DNA of 64,000 bases. Origin: Cycas panzhihuaensis (taxonomy: Eukaryota > Cycadophyta). This document shows, piece by piece, positions 1 through 13,470 of this stretch. The DNA is taken from positions 122,581,741-122,645,740 of the forward strand of contig CM041465.1 of the NCBI GenBank assembly GCA_023213395.1. The letters are read 5' to 3'. A program made the position numbers and the translations under genes. Within the stretch, counting starts at the first letter, position 1. The number at the start of each line of letters is the position of its first letter. A model generated the notes under the pieces. That model saw nothing but the letters and a program-made list of their open reading frames with translations, was not told the origin of the DNA and searched no databases.

Positions 1-1989
1 CAAATCTCATAGTATGATAAATTCTATAAATGATGTAAATTACAATCCCAAATTAGCACTATCTAACATAAGGGAATTTACCCTATTTAGCACCAAACAT
101 ATTGTCTCACTAATAGCATGATAATGTAGCCATTCCCTAGCAATATCTCTAAAAGATCCTATTGATCTATAGGCTATTAACATTTTGTGGGTTACTACCA
201 TCCCTTTAAGGGGAAGGCCAATAATTCTATGGATATACTCATTTCCAATGATTTAATGGTAATAACCAAAATCAAAGCAATTCTTTTCCTTATGCCAATC
301 GATAAATAAGTGGCCAAGGAGGATCTAAATAGCTCTTCAACTTAGTGTCCTAAAGAACAGTGCTAGTACATAATCTTTAGAATCTAGTAGTGTCATTATC
401 TAAATTCGATTATGCACCAACAAGAAATATAGATCCCAAATCTCAAACGTTAAAAAAAATCATCTCAGCCTTGTAGCTTGTAAACAATCAAAAAAATTAG
501 TGATAAATCTCATAAATGCTCAATAATTATCTCCACAAAAATTCTAAAGAATAAATAATTAATAGGAAAAAAATAGTTATAGATAATCTTATTTATTTCT
601 ATAAAATGCAAATTTGTGTATATTTTTTATCACTTATGCAAAATATGCATATGGACATTTTAATATGCATTTGTGTAAGTTACACATGAGGATTTTGGTA
701 TGTATTTGGATATATTTTCTACATCTAAATTTATGCAAAATTTTAAGTTAATAAATGCAAATAATAATAATAATAATAAATTAAAAACACAACAACAAAA
801 AAAGAGAGCAAAACTATGAAAAGTTATGATAATTTAAATTGAAAGCTAATAAAGTGTGTTTCTTTTTTTTCGTATTTAATAGTCAAAATTTAAGTAAGTC
901 AACTATTTCTCTCATTTAGATTTCTTATTGTTATTGGGTTTACTATTCTATTATGGTGTCATCACTCTCTCTCTTATCATATATTCCCATTGTAGTTCCT
1001 TTATTTAGACACATGTTAGGACACCTCTTAAGGCTTGCCCAAAAATACACAAAAATCCCCCAAAAAGTAGGATTCTTACATAGTTTTTACCATTTCAATA
1101 ATCAAAAGTTTGAGTTTTAAATCAAATAATGTAAAATAAAATAAAATAAAAAGTTCTCCCTAGAATTGAAAGAGAGCCAAGAGAAAAAAGGTCAAAAACA
1201 TAAGAAGATAATAAAAAATAATACAAACATTTCACTTTGTAATAAATTAATAACAAAGTTAAAGAATCAAAGTGCATATGACGAGGAGGAGGCTACCACA
1301 ACTAAATGATTGACTGATATGAATGCTCCAAGCTTTGAGATGGTGTAAGGTTCAAACCTTCAAGAGAATGAAAAGGTAAAAATGACTATTATACCTATTT
1401 ACTTTTAATTTTTGTCTTTTAGCTAAAGTTGAAAGAAAGAAATCAAAAATGATATTTTCTTTCAAAAAACTAATTTGAGTTCCTATGTTTTGCACATGTA
1501 TCAATTCTAAGCCAATTGAAATTACTAAAATTTTTCAAACTCATGACTAAAAATTAATAAGTATAATGACATAAATAGAAAAATACAATAAGTACATAAA
1601 TCTTTGTACTCATAAAATAATAATAATTTGTAATGGATCTTTAATATCAATTTGGAAATGTGTTACCCAACACAACTAGCCACTACAACACTTTCAAATT
1701 TGAATGCAAGCACCAAGGTACACATCCCATAAGTTTTGAACTTGGGGCTAGGGTGGGATCGACCAAGCCCACACCCCTAGACGACACCCAATGGACCTTT
1801 CTACTAGTAAATTATTATTTAACAAATATTTTCAATTATAAATAATCAAATAATGGGAGAGTGTGTTAGTTGTACATGCCAACAAGGAAATTATCCGTGG
1901 GTCATTCAAATTTTGCCTCTCTAAATCATTTCATTCCTTAGTTGTAAATAGATTCAACACCATAAAAATCTCCCCATCATATATCATAC
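1..1989. other. AT-rich intergenic sequence, no gene seen
   Basis: This stretch is very AT-rich. I see no long reading frame, conserved protein motif, LTR end or primer binding site in it. The few short open frames are the length expected by chance. It probably consists of old repeat debris, but I cannot assign it to a family. Confidence 0.6.
760..779. repeat. (AAT)n microsatellite
   Basis: About six uninterrupted AAT/ATA units, followed by A-rich sequence. A simple repeat with no associated gene. Confidence 0.9.
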
Positions 1990-2790
1990 TTGAATCTTCT
2001 GGAATCATTTGAATGATCCAATTTAGCATCCAGATCCAACATCCCTGCGCCTCGCTCCTTCCATTGCAGTCATCATTGAAATAATTAACCCACGAGTGTC
2101 TACAGCTAGTGATTTTCTAGGTTAGAAGGCCTGAAAAATCTCACTTAAGCAGATCCTCTATTTTGTCAGATCTTTACATCTTAGAGAGCTGTTTAGCCAT
2201 CGTCGATGGCATCCTGATATGATAAACATGCATATGCATGTAGAGAAATTACTTGTCGAATAATGTATCTCTAATGTTTCGACTTACCTTGATAATTCCG
2301 TTTGCATTTCTTTCATGGTCATAATATTCATTTCTGAAACTCTGTTAAATCCTCAGCCCATCAACTGCAAACAATGTTGCCTTGAGGTTCGGTAGTGATA
2401 GAAATGAGGAGGCGAGATGTTCAGAAGAAGTTTGGCAGTTGGGTTAGCCATCCCAGAAGTTAATGTTGAGTACAATGCCAGCAGCCCACAGTTAGTTAGT
2501 CGTAAACCATAGCAATCTTCAGCGTCACCAGATCGCATCCCAGTAGAGCACAAACATGATTGCAGGTCACCGAGTTTAGTGAATTGAACAGAGTATTTGT
2601 GTGTAACAATTCTCTATCCACTGCAAACATTATATACTCCTAAGAAGCAACATTACAAGGACAAGGAAAGAGCACAACAGCGGTCAGTTTTCGCATAAAT
2701 TCGCGCCCAACAGAGGTCGTACAGTAGAAAACGGATAAATCCAGGCAGGTAAAACATTAGGAAAATTAAATTTTCAACATTCAGATATTA
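1990..2790 (-). other. Less AT-rich island, possible low-copy exons
   Basis: Base composition changes here: the region holds many mixed-composition stretches and CpGs (around 2045-2100 and 2695-2725) that are rare in the flanks. On the minus strand, 2553-2353 is open for 66 codons but matches no family I recognise. Good splice-like signals follow it. The island may be part of a low-copy host gene, a UTR or a transcribed non-coding locus. The product is unknown. Confidence 0.35.
2174..2331 (-). CDS. Candidate small two-exon coding segment, unknown product
   Basis: On the minus strand an ATG at 2331 opens 14 codons rich in Met and polar residues (MNIMTMKEMQTELS). It runs into a strong donor (AAG|GTAAGT, exon end 2288). 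A 74-nt AT-rich interval ends in a good acceptor (TATCAG|G, next exon from 2213). The frame continues across the junction (RMPSTMAKQLSKM) to a stop at 2174-2176, or to a second possible donor (GTAAAG) just before that stop. I do not recognise the peptide, and the true start may lie further upstream. This is inferred from splice signals only and could be chance. Confidence 0.22.
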
Positions 2791-5700
2791 AATCAAGAAG
2801 ATTCGGAACTCTTTGCTGCCCTCGTCCGTTGGGTTTCAAATTAGAGTTGAGAGTATTAAAACCAAAACATTTAAGATTCTTTTTTAATCTTATTTTTAAG
2901 AATATTTTACTATTAATGTGTTTAAATTTGAATTTTGAATAGCTTATGTCAACTTAGAATATTCTATCTAGAGTGTCTTCATAAGATTTTAAAGTTGAAT
3001 AGTTCCTTTTATTATTGGGTTGGAGTCATTTTATTAATTCAATCTATTCTTTATTTAATCTAGTGAAACTTGTTTTTTTAGTTAGCATGTTTACCAAAAT
3101 TATCACTATAATTAGAGTGACTTATTTTAACTCCATAGTTGTTAGCTTGTTCCATGCTAGAGAGTCAATTACCCAACCTACTTATTTCTAGTTTTTGTTT
3201 TAGTTCCTTTTATTTACCCTTCATAAATATCTCATCAGTCCTAAGGTTCCTGTTCCTTCTTTTGTCAAAGTGTTGCCCAAACCCTATCCTTAGAGGCACT
3301 TGTCTCAATTAAATTATGTATAGATGTTTGCTATTTGTTTGTTATTTTCCATTGTCTAGTCCAATCTTGATTTTTAGCTAGTATTTATTGTTTCTGGGCC
3401 TTGTTAATTGTTTTTTAAGGCATGTTTCAAATGTAGCCACCAAGTTTCTTTCTAAAGTTTGGTTCCTCCTACCAACTCTGATCTCTACCATCTTCAACTA
3501 ATTTATCTTCTCCATCCCAAATTTCTATAAGAGTCAACAATTGCATGCTCGAGAATCACCACTACTACATACCTAGAGCATCATGAACACCCTATTAAGA
3601 ATGTTTACACATTAGAGTCCAATGTCCCATAAAAGTACTAATTAGGAGGAACTATTATCACACACCTCTGATGACCATCTAGACCTAAAAGAATAGGTCA
3701 AAATGTTAGAGAGAAAGCTCTCAAAATGTGACTATGCCTTTGAAGTTAACAAGGTATGCTTTGTTTACAAAAAATTGCTAGTAAGTGCATATCATTGGGC
3801 ATGCAATTTGCATAGAAGCTTTCATAAGGAGGACATTACTTACTTGCATTTATAAAGAGGACATAACTTACTCACAGTTCATAGATAACTTCTTAACCTA
3901 GGCATGCAAACAACAGAAGTTAGAACAAGTCTTGCCTTCCCCTCTAATCTTACAAAAGATAGCCCTACCTAACAATAGTCCTAGAAACCCTCAACACCCC
4001 ACTAATCTAGGATAACAAGAGGAAGTAAACCAAGACCTACATCAAGAAATAATCATTAATAAAATAAAAGCTAAATTAACCAACCTAGCTAACAAGATAA
4101 ACCTAGATGCATCACCACTATAAAATTTTAACACAAGCCATGATCTAGTGAACCCTTAAGAAGAAGAAACAACTAAAGAAATGTTTGGCCTAGATCAACT
4201 AGAAAATGTCAATGGATTGGATCAATAATTTGAAGTATAAGAGGAAGAAGACCAATAAAAGAATAAAGAAATTTACCATGAATAGTATTTATAAAGATGG
4301 CTCCACACCACTACACCAATTTAGATAATACCACAAGCCTTGGCTAACTCAACTTGGGTAGAGTCATCCATAATATCAAATGTATGAAGATAAGTCTACC
4401 ATATGAATTAATCTAAACAACTCAATTGGGTCTTAGACTATGAGCAGTAGTCTTACTTATACACTACAAGACCCATGGGCATACTATCATAAGCAAACTA
4501 GCTCTCAACTAAGTGGCTTATGGTGGGGATCCACAATGGAAACATAGGATGAGTGCAATCCAAAGAAGATGAAAAGAACATAGGGCATGTCCTTGATGGA
4601 ACAGGACTAGACAGGAAGAGATCCCATTCTAGAATAAGATCAAGGCACCTTCCAACTTCAAGGATAATGTAATATGGAAGCTTAATTTAGAAAATTTAGG
4701 GGATCAAAGAAGCTCTAGCCACTTTGTATTATCCTAACTAACTCAAGGGTGATAAGGGAACTATATATGAATACAAAGTGGATAAGTTCTAGTGCAAAGG
4801 ATACAAAGGACCATAAAGATTGGTTGCATGGATAGGTATAACGAGGGTAAGGAAGATGATGAGAATGTACAAGGGGCCATATCTAATATAAATCCACACC
4901 CTAAGGATATTAAATGAAGTGCATGCCATCTATAAATATGACAATCTAGAATTGACTTGGCTAAAAGATCAACCTTTGCATTTATTTGTTAGATATATAA
5001 TGAATTGTGATGCTTTAGATGTTTCTCATAAGTGCCTTGGTCTTGAGGTACTCCTGTGTTAATATAGGACTCTAAATTTTCCAAATCTTATTGAAATGTG
5101 CAATAATAGTTTAGGAATCAAAAGATAGTACAAGGTGTTAAATCCCCCAAGAAATATGTATCAATAGTTATTTGAGTATTTCATTATATTTGGCCATATT
5201 ATTAGTATAAAAAATAATAATGAATAATCTTTCCTATGTAATGAATTGGCCAATCATTCTACAACTATATCCTTTTTTGCATTTGTTACTTTTGAAGGAC
5301 CAAAGTACTCCTCTAGTATAGGTAATAAGAAGAAGTTTCTTAGGATAAGAAATATTCAAGTCTAAGGATATATTTGTGAGGAAGCATACCCTATTGACTA
5401 AGTTTTATTAGGCTACTATCTTGTAGCAGCTAAGAAACATAATAAGTATTTCTTAGTAAGAGAGAATCGTGAAAGGGTGCATAAGTGACCATTAGTATAG
5501 TACATACGCCAATGTATCATGCTTTGGTATTAATATGTAATAGAATGAAGGATTGATCTAAATACAATTCACCATGGCTAATATCAACACTCTTAAGGCG
5601 AGACACTATCAAGCCTTCATCATACATAATTTGATTTACTTGCGTTTAAAGAACTTCCCTCTTACTAGAGAAGTGAACCTAAGAGGCATGTGTTCGATGA

Positions 5701-7831
5701 TCAATCGACTCTTTGTATATAAAAGGTATCACAGGCCACACTATCCGTGGAAAGGTAAGGATCCACCCAATGGATTGATATGTGCACATCTCCTTCTTGA
5801 GGTTATACCTTTCTTGAGCATAGTGGAAATCATGTTATTCTTTCTTTTGCATTGATGCATGACTAATAATGGAGGAATTACTTACCAATAGTTCAATAGT
5901 CAACTTTACATTCATTGATAGGAATGGTAAGATGACTAACAGATAGAAAACCATGGACGACAACCTTATTTAACTCTAGTTATGATAACTTGCAAGGGAT
6001 ACCAGCTAGATGCCTCTTTTCAAGCTATTTCCAATGCAAACATTTTTTCTAAAAAATCATCTTGAAGTTCATTACCTCTTATGGTTGCACCTCAAAGAAT
6101 TATTCATTCATATAAAAATTCTTTATTACTTCTACATGAGTATACTAGAACACAAAAAGAGTTCACAATTTTTCATCCACTATTTGACAAATAACTTATA
6201 ATTTAAGATTTTCTAAATCTACTAATACTTATAATTTCTCAAATAATCCCTATGAGGTAGTAATTAATTCCTCCTTGCCAACTACAACTTGACTATTCCA
6301 TTCCTTCTTCATCTTGTGAACCTCACTCTAAGCTTATTGGGTTGTTGATCTCATTCCTTGAAGCTTCATGGGACCTTGCTTGCTGACATGAGCTACACAC
6401 CCAATAATTCTCATTGAACCTGCTCTCTTTCTTCACCATCAACAATGGGAAGAATAGACTAATTTGAAATGTAAGATAATATATTCAGTTATCTTTATTA
6501 CACTTCTATGTTTCTTCTTCTATTGAAGAACTTTCCACCTCAATGTCTACAAAGTTGCACTATCTCTAGGCATTCACACTAAAATTTCTTATTGACTTAC
6601 TACCATTATAATAGAAAGATCCATTATCAATAAGTGACTTACGTCTAGAGTCAATCACTAAAGTTACTTAACCAAGCCTAAATGGATAAAGATGGAATAT
6701 CATGAAATGGGATCTTGTAGAAGAAGCATCCTCACCAAATTTTGACCAACTGCTAATCTTGTCAAACTCTTGAGTGTGGTCCCATTGATGGGGCTCAATG
6801 CCTACTTTCATGCAAAATGTAGCCTCATGCAAAAAAAATGAGACCAATAGCGAAAATAATTTAAATCTTCCCCACGAATTTAAAAGAAAAATTATTGAAG
6901 GCTTTGCTTTTCAGGTGTTATTCAAAGGGGAGCCAAGTGAAGGGCGTAACTTAAGCTTTTATGGCTTAGGAATTTTGAACCCCACATGGCATTAAGCTAT
7001 CAATTGGAATTCTAATTCAATATTTTTCCCACCAAATTCATTTTTGTAACTTTCAATGATAGATTTTTTATGACATTTGATATCAGAGAGAGTTGCCAAG
7101 TTATCTTTAGGTTGTAGGGAAAGGGTTGCATAGCATCATATTTGATAGAGCAATAGATGGGGAAATGTGGAAATCTGTGGGGCCGCATTTCCCCTATCAA
7201 CTCCTAAAAAGTCTTGACAATTGTTGCTAAGGCTTTTCAAGAAGCCCCCCTCCATGGCACCCCCACAATAAGAAATGCTAGAAAGAAAATTTTCCAAAGT
7301 AGAATAGGCGATACCTTAGAAAGCATATCCATAGATATAAAAGTAGATAGTAACATTAACATCTTAAAGAAAACTTATATTATCAAAGTCGTCAAAGGCT
7401 TTGTTCTCTGGCCATCCGTTTAAACTCTAAAAACTAACATTAATAATCACTTTAGTAGGTTTCTTTGCTTCAATAATCTTGGATTTTTTTGCGCTAAGAT
7501 CTTCTTCATTCTCAATCAATAGAGGACTTCTTTATGTTGTATCAACCATTGAGACATCTTTACTTACTATAAATTTATTTATTTATTATTGATACCACTC
7601 TTGGCCAAAGTAACAACATAGAACTAATAGATTTTAGGCTTTTCAAAATGCTTCCTAGCAATGTGACATCAATTGTGAAAAGAGATGACCTAATATCTTA
7701 AGACTATAGTAATGGATTTCTAATAGAAGCAACCCTTTCTCATTTCTTTTCTAGTGTAGATGAAAGAGTTAGTCCATCTCTTTCATCTCTTTTTTCTTCA
7801 TGGTTGGACTTCTTCTAACTTATCAAAGGCA
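2791..7831. other. AT-rich repeat debris, no recognisable gene
   Basis: No intact gene is visible. The longest open frame (5574-5855, plus, 93 codons) has no recognisable motif. A-rich tracts around 3900-4900 read like badly decayed retroelement coding sequence, but I find no zinc knuckle, protease, RT or integrase motif, so I leave the region unassigned. Confidence 0.5.
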
Positions 7832-7836
7832 TTGGT

Positions 7837-8222
7837 TGTTAGAACCTTTATGTTTTAACTTATGTATTAATTTTGCACTTTACGCTTAATGTGTAAATGT
7901 GCATTTCTTCCCCTAGTGATGTAACATGTTGTAACCTAAAGGGCCAATGACCCCCTCCCCCTCTTTTGGCATATTTGCACCAGTCCATAAACGTTCAACA
8001 CTTGTCAAACATGCAATGACCTTAAAGGGACCTATCTCATCTATATATAAAGGCCATTCTCTCTTGTATAGAACATAGAGTGAGAGATGAGTGTATTGTT
8101 ATGCTGCTAAAATTAATCCAAGTTATTTAGAGAGTGGATCAATTTCTTCTCCACCATATTCTTGTGTGTTTATGTGTTAATTTGTTTGTCCTTCATGATC
8201 TACAACTAAATTCCCTTTTTCA
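7837..8222 (+). repeat. Copia-A 5' LTR
   Basis: Begins TGTTAGAACC and ends TTTTTCA. It contains a TATA-like CTATATATAAA near 8041-8052 (predicted promoter). It is followed directly by the PBS. Its partner is at 14193-14599. Confidence 0.93.
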
Positions 8223-8224
8223 CT

Positions 8225-8237
8225 TTGATATCAAAGC
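8225..8237 (+). other. Copia-A primer binding site
   Basis: TTGATATCAAAGC, two bases after the LTR, resembles the plant initiator-Met-tRNA complement TGGTATCAGAGC with two to three substitutions. Confidence 0.8.
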
Positions 8238-8400
8238 TCTAGGTTTTAGGGGTTTCATTTTTAGTTGAAGGCTAGTTGTTTTTGCTCCTCTTTGGTGATA
8301 ATCTTTGCTATATAAAGACAATCCAAAAAAGAACTTATTACTCTCACAACTCTCAAAATTTAAAATATTTTTTAGATTTTTTTTTAATTGAATATTAAAT

Positions 8401-8442
8401 CTCTCCCTCTCTCTCCCTCTCTCTCCCTCTCTCTCTCTCTCT
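8401..8442 (+). repeat. (CT)n / (CCCTCT)n microsatellite
   Basis: A pyrimidine simple repeat of CT and CCCTCTCT units inside the Copia-A leader. Confidence 0.95.
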
Positions 8443-8865
8443 ATAGTAGATCTACTAGTAGGAATAAGACTTTTTTCTTTTTTGTATGTATGCTAGTTTG
8501 TTTCTCTTATTACAAGACTAAAGGAATTTTTTTAAAAGTATTTGGGAGTTTTCCTCCTCTAATTGGGTGTTGATATGTTGGTTGTCTACTCTGAGAGTAA
8601 TCCACTTATAATCATCATATGTTATCTTTCACCTGGTAGCCAATATCTACTAGAGCAAATCTCTGTTGACAGTCCTTGTTAGGCGACCTGCTATCTTCCT
8701 ACTAAAATTATTTTTTTGTCGCACACTGACTCCTACTAAGTTTGGTTTCCAAACTTGGGTATATCCCTGTTGTATTTAATTTAGCAACTCTATGGAGTAT
8801 TAATGACTCCTCCATTTAGACTCGTCAATCCCATTATTACATTGGTGGCTTCTGTGTTACGTGGT

Positions 8866-8957
8866 GACACTTAAATCTTGCTCTTTAACTGGCAACTCTA
8901 TTTGACACTTTGACACTTAAATCTTGCTCTTTAACTGGCAACTCTATTTGACACTTT
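8866..8957 (+). repeat. 46-bp tandem duplication
   Basis: Two identical adjacent 46-bp units, 8866-8911 and 8912-8957, each starting GACACTTAAATCTTGCTC, lie in the Copia-A leader. No divergence is visible, so the duplication is recent compared with the element. Confidence 0.93.
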
Positions 8958-10094
8958 GACATCATTTGAGTTATGTTTGACCTCCCATGACATATTGGCG
9001 AACTCACATCATCAAGCAATCTCTACATTGACATCCTACAAAACCAACGTAGTATCGGAGACGTTTTTTAAAGAAAATTTCACCTTGCACAGCCATGCGG
9101 TGGTCACTTGACGTTTTATTTTTAAAAAATATCAATTTGACCTTAGAAACACAACTTTGGGTTGTTAAAAATAGTATATACTGCAAATATTTTATTTTTA
9201 ATCTTTGACATTTTTTAAAGTTAATTTTTAACATCACTTTTTATTAAGAGTTGATCCCACCCATGCATATTAAAAAATGTGCATGTACTTTTGGTGTCTG
9301 ACAAACCAACTTTTAGTACGACTTGTTTCACCTCAAAAGGATAAATTTAATCATTGTGCTTTTTATTAGGCTCTTTAAGTGGTGTCTTGAGTCTACAAAA
9401 GGCCCCCAAAACATAAAATCATCAATAAAAATCAAATATTTTAGTGTGTACTAGGATCATTTTGATCCTAAAGTGTCTTTTTATTGTCTTGTCATTGCAA
9501 AAGCTTACTTAGTGTGTTTCTTTTTTTGCACTAAAGAAATAATCACTCAAGCACATCGTATCAAGCAACTTTATTTTGTGACAAATCGGTAATATTATTC
9601 ATCATTTGAAGATATAAAAATATTTTTGACAAATTTTAAACATCTTTATAACTCAAGCATTAAAATTTTAAGAGTTTTAAAGGGGAAGGCTCGAAAAAGG
9701 TATATAACATTGTTTCATTATCTTATGCTTGGTACATTTTCTAGGGTACTAACTGATCACACAATTAATGTACGATAATTAAGACATGTTTTGTTAAGAG
9801 GTTCGAAAAGGGTATTATCAGAGATGTGAACTCTAAAGAAAATACAATATATTGTACAGATCAACCATACCCCATTGTACTAAAATTAAATTTTAGCTAA
9901 TTGTTAGATCTCATATAGAGCAAGATTACACCACTTGAGACTGTAACCCTCTACTTTCTTCATAATTTTCAACTGTCAGATCTTATATATAGATCAGGAT
10001 GGTTATTGTAGTTGTAAGTAAAACTTAAGTGGTATAACTTAATAGTTCTAAGGCCAATTTTTAGTTACAAATCTTAACTTCCTTTTCAAAAAAA

Positions 10095-10860
10095 CTTGGT
10101 TGCATCTATGTTTAATACTAGCACCATTAAGCTCAATAGAGCAACAAATTTTACAAATTTTAAAAAGGAAGTTAAAAACTTGTTGATTATGAATTAACAA
10201 TGGAGATATGCGTAGAAGATTTGTTAAACTTTCATCAACTATTGATCTGATAAATACAAACAATATAATCCTTACAGATCCTATTCCACTTGCTACTTGG
10301 GAAGTCAAAGATGAAATTACATTGGTCTTTCTTCATATAATTATACTTAATAATGTTGATTAAAATATTGCTTCAACCACTACTTCAAAAAAAACTTGGA
10401 ACATGTTTTTATCTTTGTATAAAATGTGAGATGATGCTCGCATTGTAATGTCAAAAGATAAATTGTTTAGCTTGCATTTTGTTAAGCCCATGGTGGTATT
10501 TTTATCCAATGTAAAAGTAATCAACAATCAATTGATTGTACTTGACAAATCGACATCAGAGGAAGACCTTGTAATAACAACAATTCATGCTCTTTCAAGG
10601 GAATACAATAGCTTCATCTCCTCTATTTCTCATATTACTACATTATCAACCATGACTTTTAATGAATTAGAAGGGCCTTTTCTATGAGAAGAGAAGTTAT
10701 TTTCGTTAAGATGAAGGATGTTTAATACAAAGGTAAACAACCTATGGTTCACAAACTAAATTTCCTAAAAAAGTTTGACAACTTAAACCTTAATGGTTCT
10801 AAATCAAAATTAGTCATTTGTCATTATTGTAGCAAAGTTGGCCACATATAACTGGAACGC
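10095..10860 (+). pseudogene. gag: Copia-A gag remnant with degenerate zinc knuckle
   Basis: The frame can be followed by similarity to gag of Copia-B and Copia-D in this window: a start-region match near 10098, then 10448-10687 (SKDKLFSLHFVKPM...). The nucleocapsid zinc knuckle near 10815-10860 reads CHYCSKVGHI and is then broken by a stop where the last Cys should follow. Several stops interrupt the rest. In intact elements Gag forms the virus-like particle. This copy is dead. Confidence 0.85.
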
Positions 10861-11049
10861 AAAAAGAAACAACATGACATATAACAATAATAACAGTAGT
10901 AGCAACAACCTCGACATAAACCAAATCAATGTGGATTTTGAGAACATTGCCACTGTGATCAAAATGGGGCATTCTATGGTGACAATCAATACCACAGTGC
11001 TTAATATGATGAGAATGCCAAATTGTTTTATACATATGGTAATAATAAC

Positions 11050-12330
11050 AATAACACATGGATTATTGATTCTAGCATAACCCATCATATGACTAGTGAT
11101 GTTGAACTATTAACAGATATTTAAGAAAGCAATGGGCAAACAATGACACTTAGAAATAATCACGTTGTTAAAATTTTAAGTGTTGAAAAAAATACTCCTT
11201 TCAACACTACTCAAAATCCTACTCAAACATTTTCCATTGACAATGTATTTCTAGTACCTTCCATGTCTAGAAATCTCCTCTTTGTTGGTCAGCTTGATAG
11301 ACAATAAGATCGGTTCTCTCTAAAAATGGGAAATATATTATTAGTGACAAAAAAAAAAAATCAAGTAATTGCAATTGGTTATAAGAATTGTAGCCTTTAT
11401 AAATTACATGCTACTCTTGGCAAATCTCATGCCTTAATTTCACAACTATCAGTAAGGATCAATTATGACATAAAAGACTAGGTCATTTAAACCTAAACAA
11501 TATCAAATTGATGTTTCAGAAAAACATATAATATAGATTTACCAAAATTTTAGCCATTAAATGCCTACGTAAAACTTGTCTTATGGGTAAACAACACGAT
11601 AAACTTTCTAAAAAGGTAAAACATGGAGAGCACAACGTTTACTACAACTAGTATATACAAATATTTGTGGACCCATGTCCACTCAAATAACTTGGTAAAA
11701 CATTTTATTTCGTCACTTTTATTGATGATTTCTCATACAAAGTGCGGGTATATTTCATAAAACATAAATCAGAAGCTTTCACAAAGTTTAAAGAATTTAA
11801 ACTTGTTGTACAAAAAAAATTAGACATACAAATCAAAACACTTTGATATGATATTGATGGTGAATTTACTTCTAAAGAATTCAACTAGTTCTGCATAAAA
11901 CATGGTATTAAACATGAGTTTTTTGCATCATATATGCTTCAACAAAATGGTGTAGCAAAAAGAATGAATAAAACATTTGTTAATAAGTCAAAGGCCATGA
12001 TGCAAGCAAAAGGTTTCATGTAATCTTATTGGGTAGAAGCAATACGCACATTTACCTATCTTATAAACAAAAGCTTCACAATTGCAATCTGGAACGTGAC
12101 ACCATAAAAGGCCTAGACTGGCAAGAAACCTATTATCAGCCATCTTTGCACATTCAGATGCACTACTTACATGCATATTCCCTAACAAAAACAAAAATTT
12201 GATGATAAATATCTCAATTACATCTTCATTAGTTATGCTATCGATAGCAAATGTTACAGGGTGTATAACCCCTTTGATAAAAAAATACATATAATAAGGG
12301 AATGTAATCTTTATTAAAGACAATTAGGAA
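11050..12330 (+). pseudogene. pol: Copia-A protease and integrase remnant
   Basis: The protease motif near 11059 reads WIIDSSITHHMTS, where copia proteases have D-S-G-A, so the Asp is kept and the Gly lost. A GAG-pre-integrase region with a damaged HHCC motif follows (RLGHLNLNNIK, about 11470-11590). The integrase core has DGEFTSKEF near 11860 and QQNGVAKRMN near 11940, with the catalytic Glu of the usual ERMN replaced by Lys. Multiple stops are present. Confidence 0.88.
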
Positions 12331-12639
12331 ATGGATCTTGACTCGATCCATATTCCACTTGATAAAGGCAAAGCGATAATTGAGGATTTCCTTCCCTGAA
12401 CTTCTTCAACACCATGTACTTCATGTGCACCTACTTCATCTTTGTCATCCTCTTCAGAACCATCAACTTCTATGGTTCCTACACTAAATCCTAACATCAC
12501 ATTTGATACTGAACAACCTTTACAAGGATAGTGAAAAAACTACCTAACGGTACCTTCAAACAATAGTTGATGCACAACTTGTTGGAGCTAAACGTGTATC
12601 AAAAATGTGTCAACAAAATGTTAATTATGCACTTATGAA

Positions 12640-13470
12640 TGAAGTGTTAATTGTTAAAAAGTCTTCTACTTTTAAGGAAACGTGTAAAAATAAAAAAAAA
12701 TGAAAAGCCACAATAAATGATGAAATCCATTCAATTAAAAAAAAAATGGAATATGGAATTTGGTTGAATTATCTAAAGACAAACATACAACTAATTGTAA
12801 ATGGATATATAAAATCAAGTTTCGACCTAATGGCTTAATAAAATGACACAAAGTTCAACTCGATGCAAAAAGGTTCCAACAAAAATAAGACATTGCCTAT
12901 GAGGAGACTTTTGTACCAGTTTCTAATATGAACACCATTGGATTTGTCATGCGGTTCAATGCAAATGGTCTATGTATTAAATGGACGTCAGAAACGCCTT
13001 CCTAAATGGCAATCTAATTGAAAAGGCATATCTGGAACAACCTCTTAGTTATGTTGAACACAAAAAAAAACACTTGATTTGTCGTCTTAAAAAGACTTTG
13101 TATGGACTAAACTAAGCACCACGTGCATATTATTCAAAAATTGATAGTTATTTTCTTAGACATAATTTTTATCGATCTTCATCAGACCCAAACCTATACA
13201 TTAATGTTCGGAACCAACACAAATTTTTTTGTGTTATATACTGATGATTTAATTATCACTGGTACTGATCCTAATATGATTGAGAATCTTCAAAGGTACT
13301 TAAAAATGAGTTTTGATATGACATCTTGGATTTCTTCATTTCTTTCTTGGCACAGAGGTGTGGCAGCAACCAAGCAACATCTTTATATCTCAAGCAAAAT
13401 ATACTTGGAACATTTTACAATGCTTCAAAATGGAGTTGTAAATATGCATTTATCCTTATAGAGACCAACA
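12640..13470 (+). pseudogene. pol: Copia-A reverse transcriptase remnant
   Basis: Fragments follow copia RT order: YEETFVPVSNMNTI near 12899, a decayed segment that in Copia-B reads DIKSAFLNGD, and the active-site box as FVLYTDDLIITG near 13230. That is the YVDD box with Val to Thr and both Asp retained. Stops and frame changes separate the pieces. Confidence 0.88.

Noticed and set aside
5574-5855. 93-codon open frame on the plus strand
   Set aside because: No recognised domain, neighbour or splice context; length is within chance for this amount of sequence.
8220-8240. tRNA genes at the TGGTATCA-type sites
   Set aside because: Each site matches only the 3' end of a tRNA and sits directly beside an LTR; no cloverleaf can be formed.
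10810-11088. Overlapping antisense and sense frames at the Copia-A zinc-knuckle region
   Set aside because: They are shadows of the low-complexity Asn/Ser-rich gag tail read in other frames.
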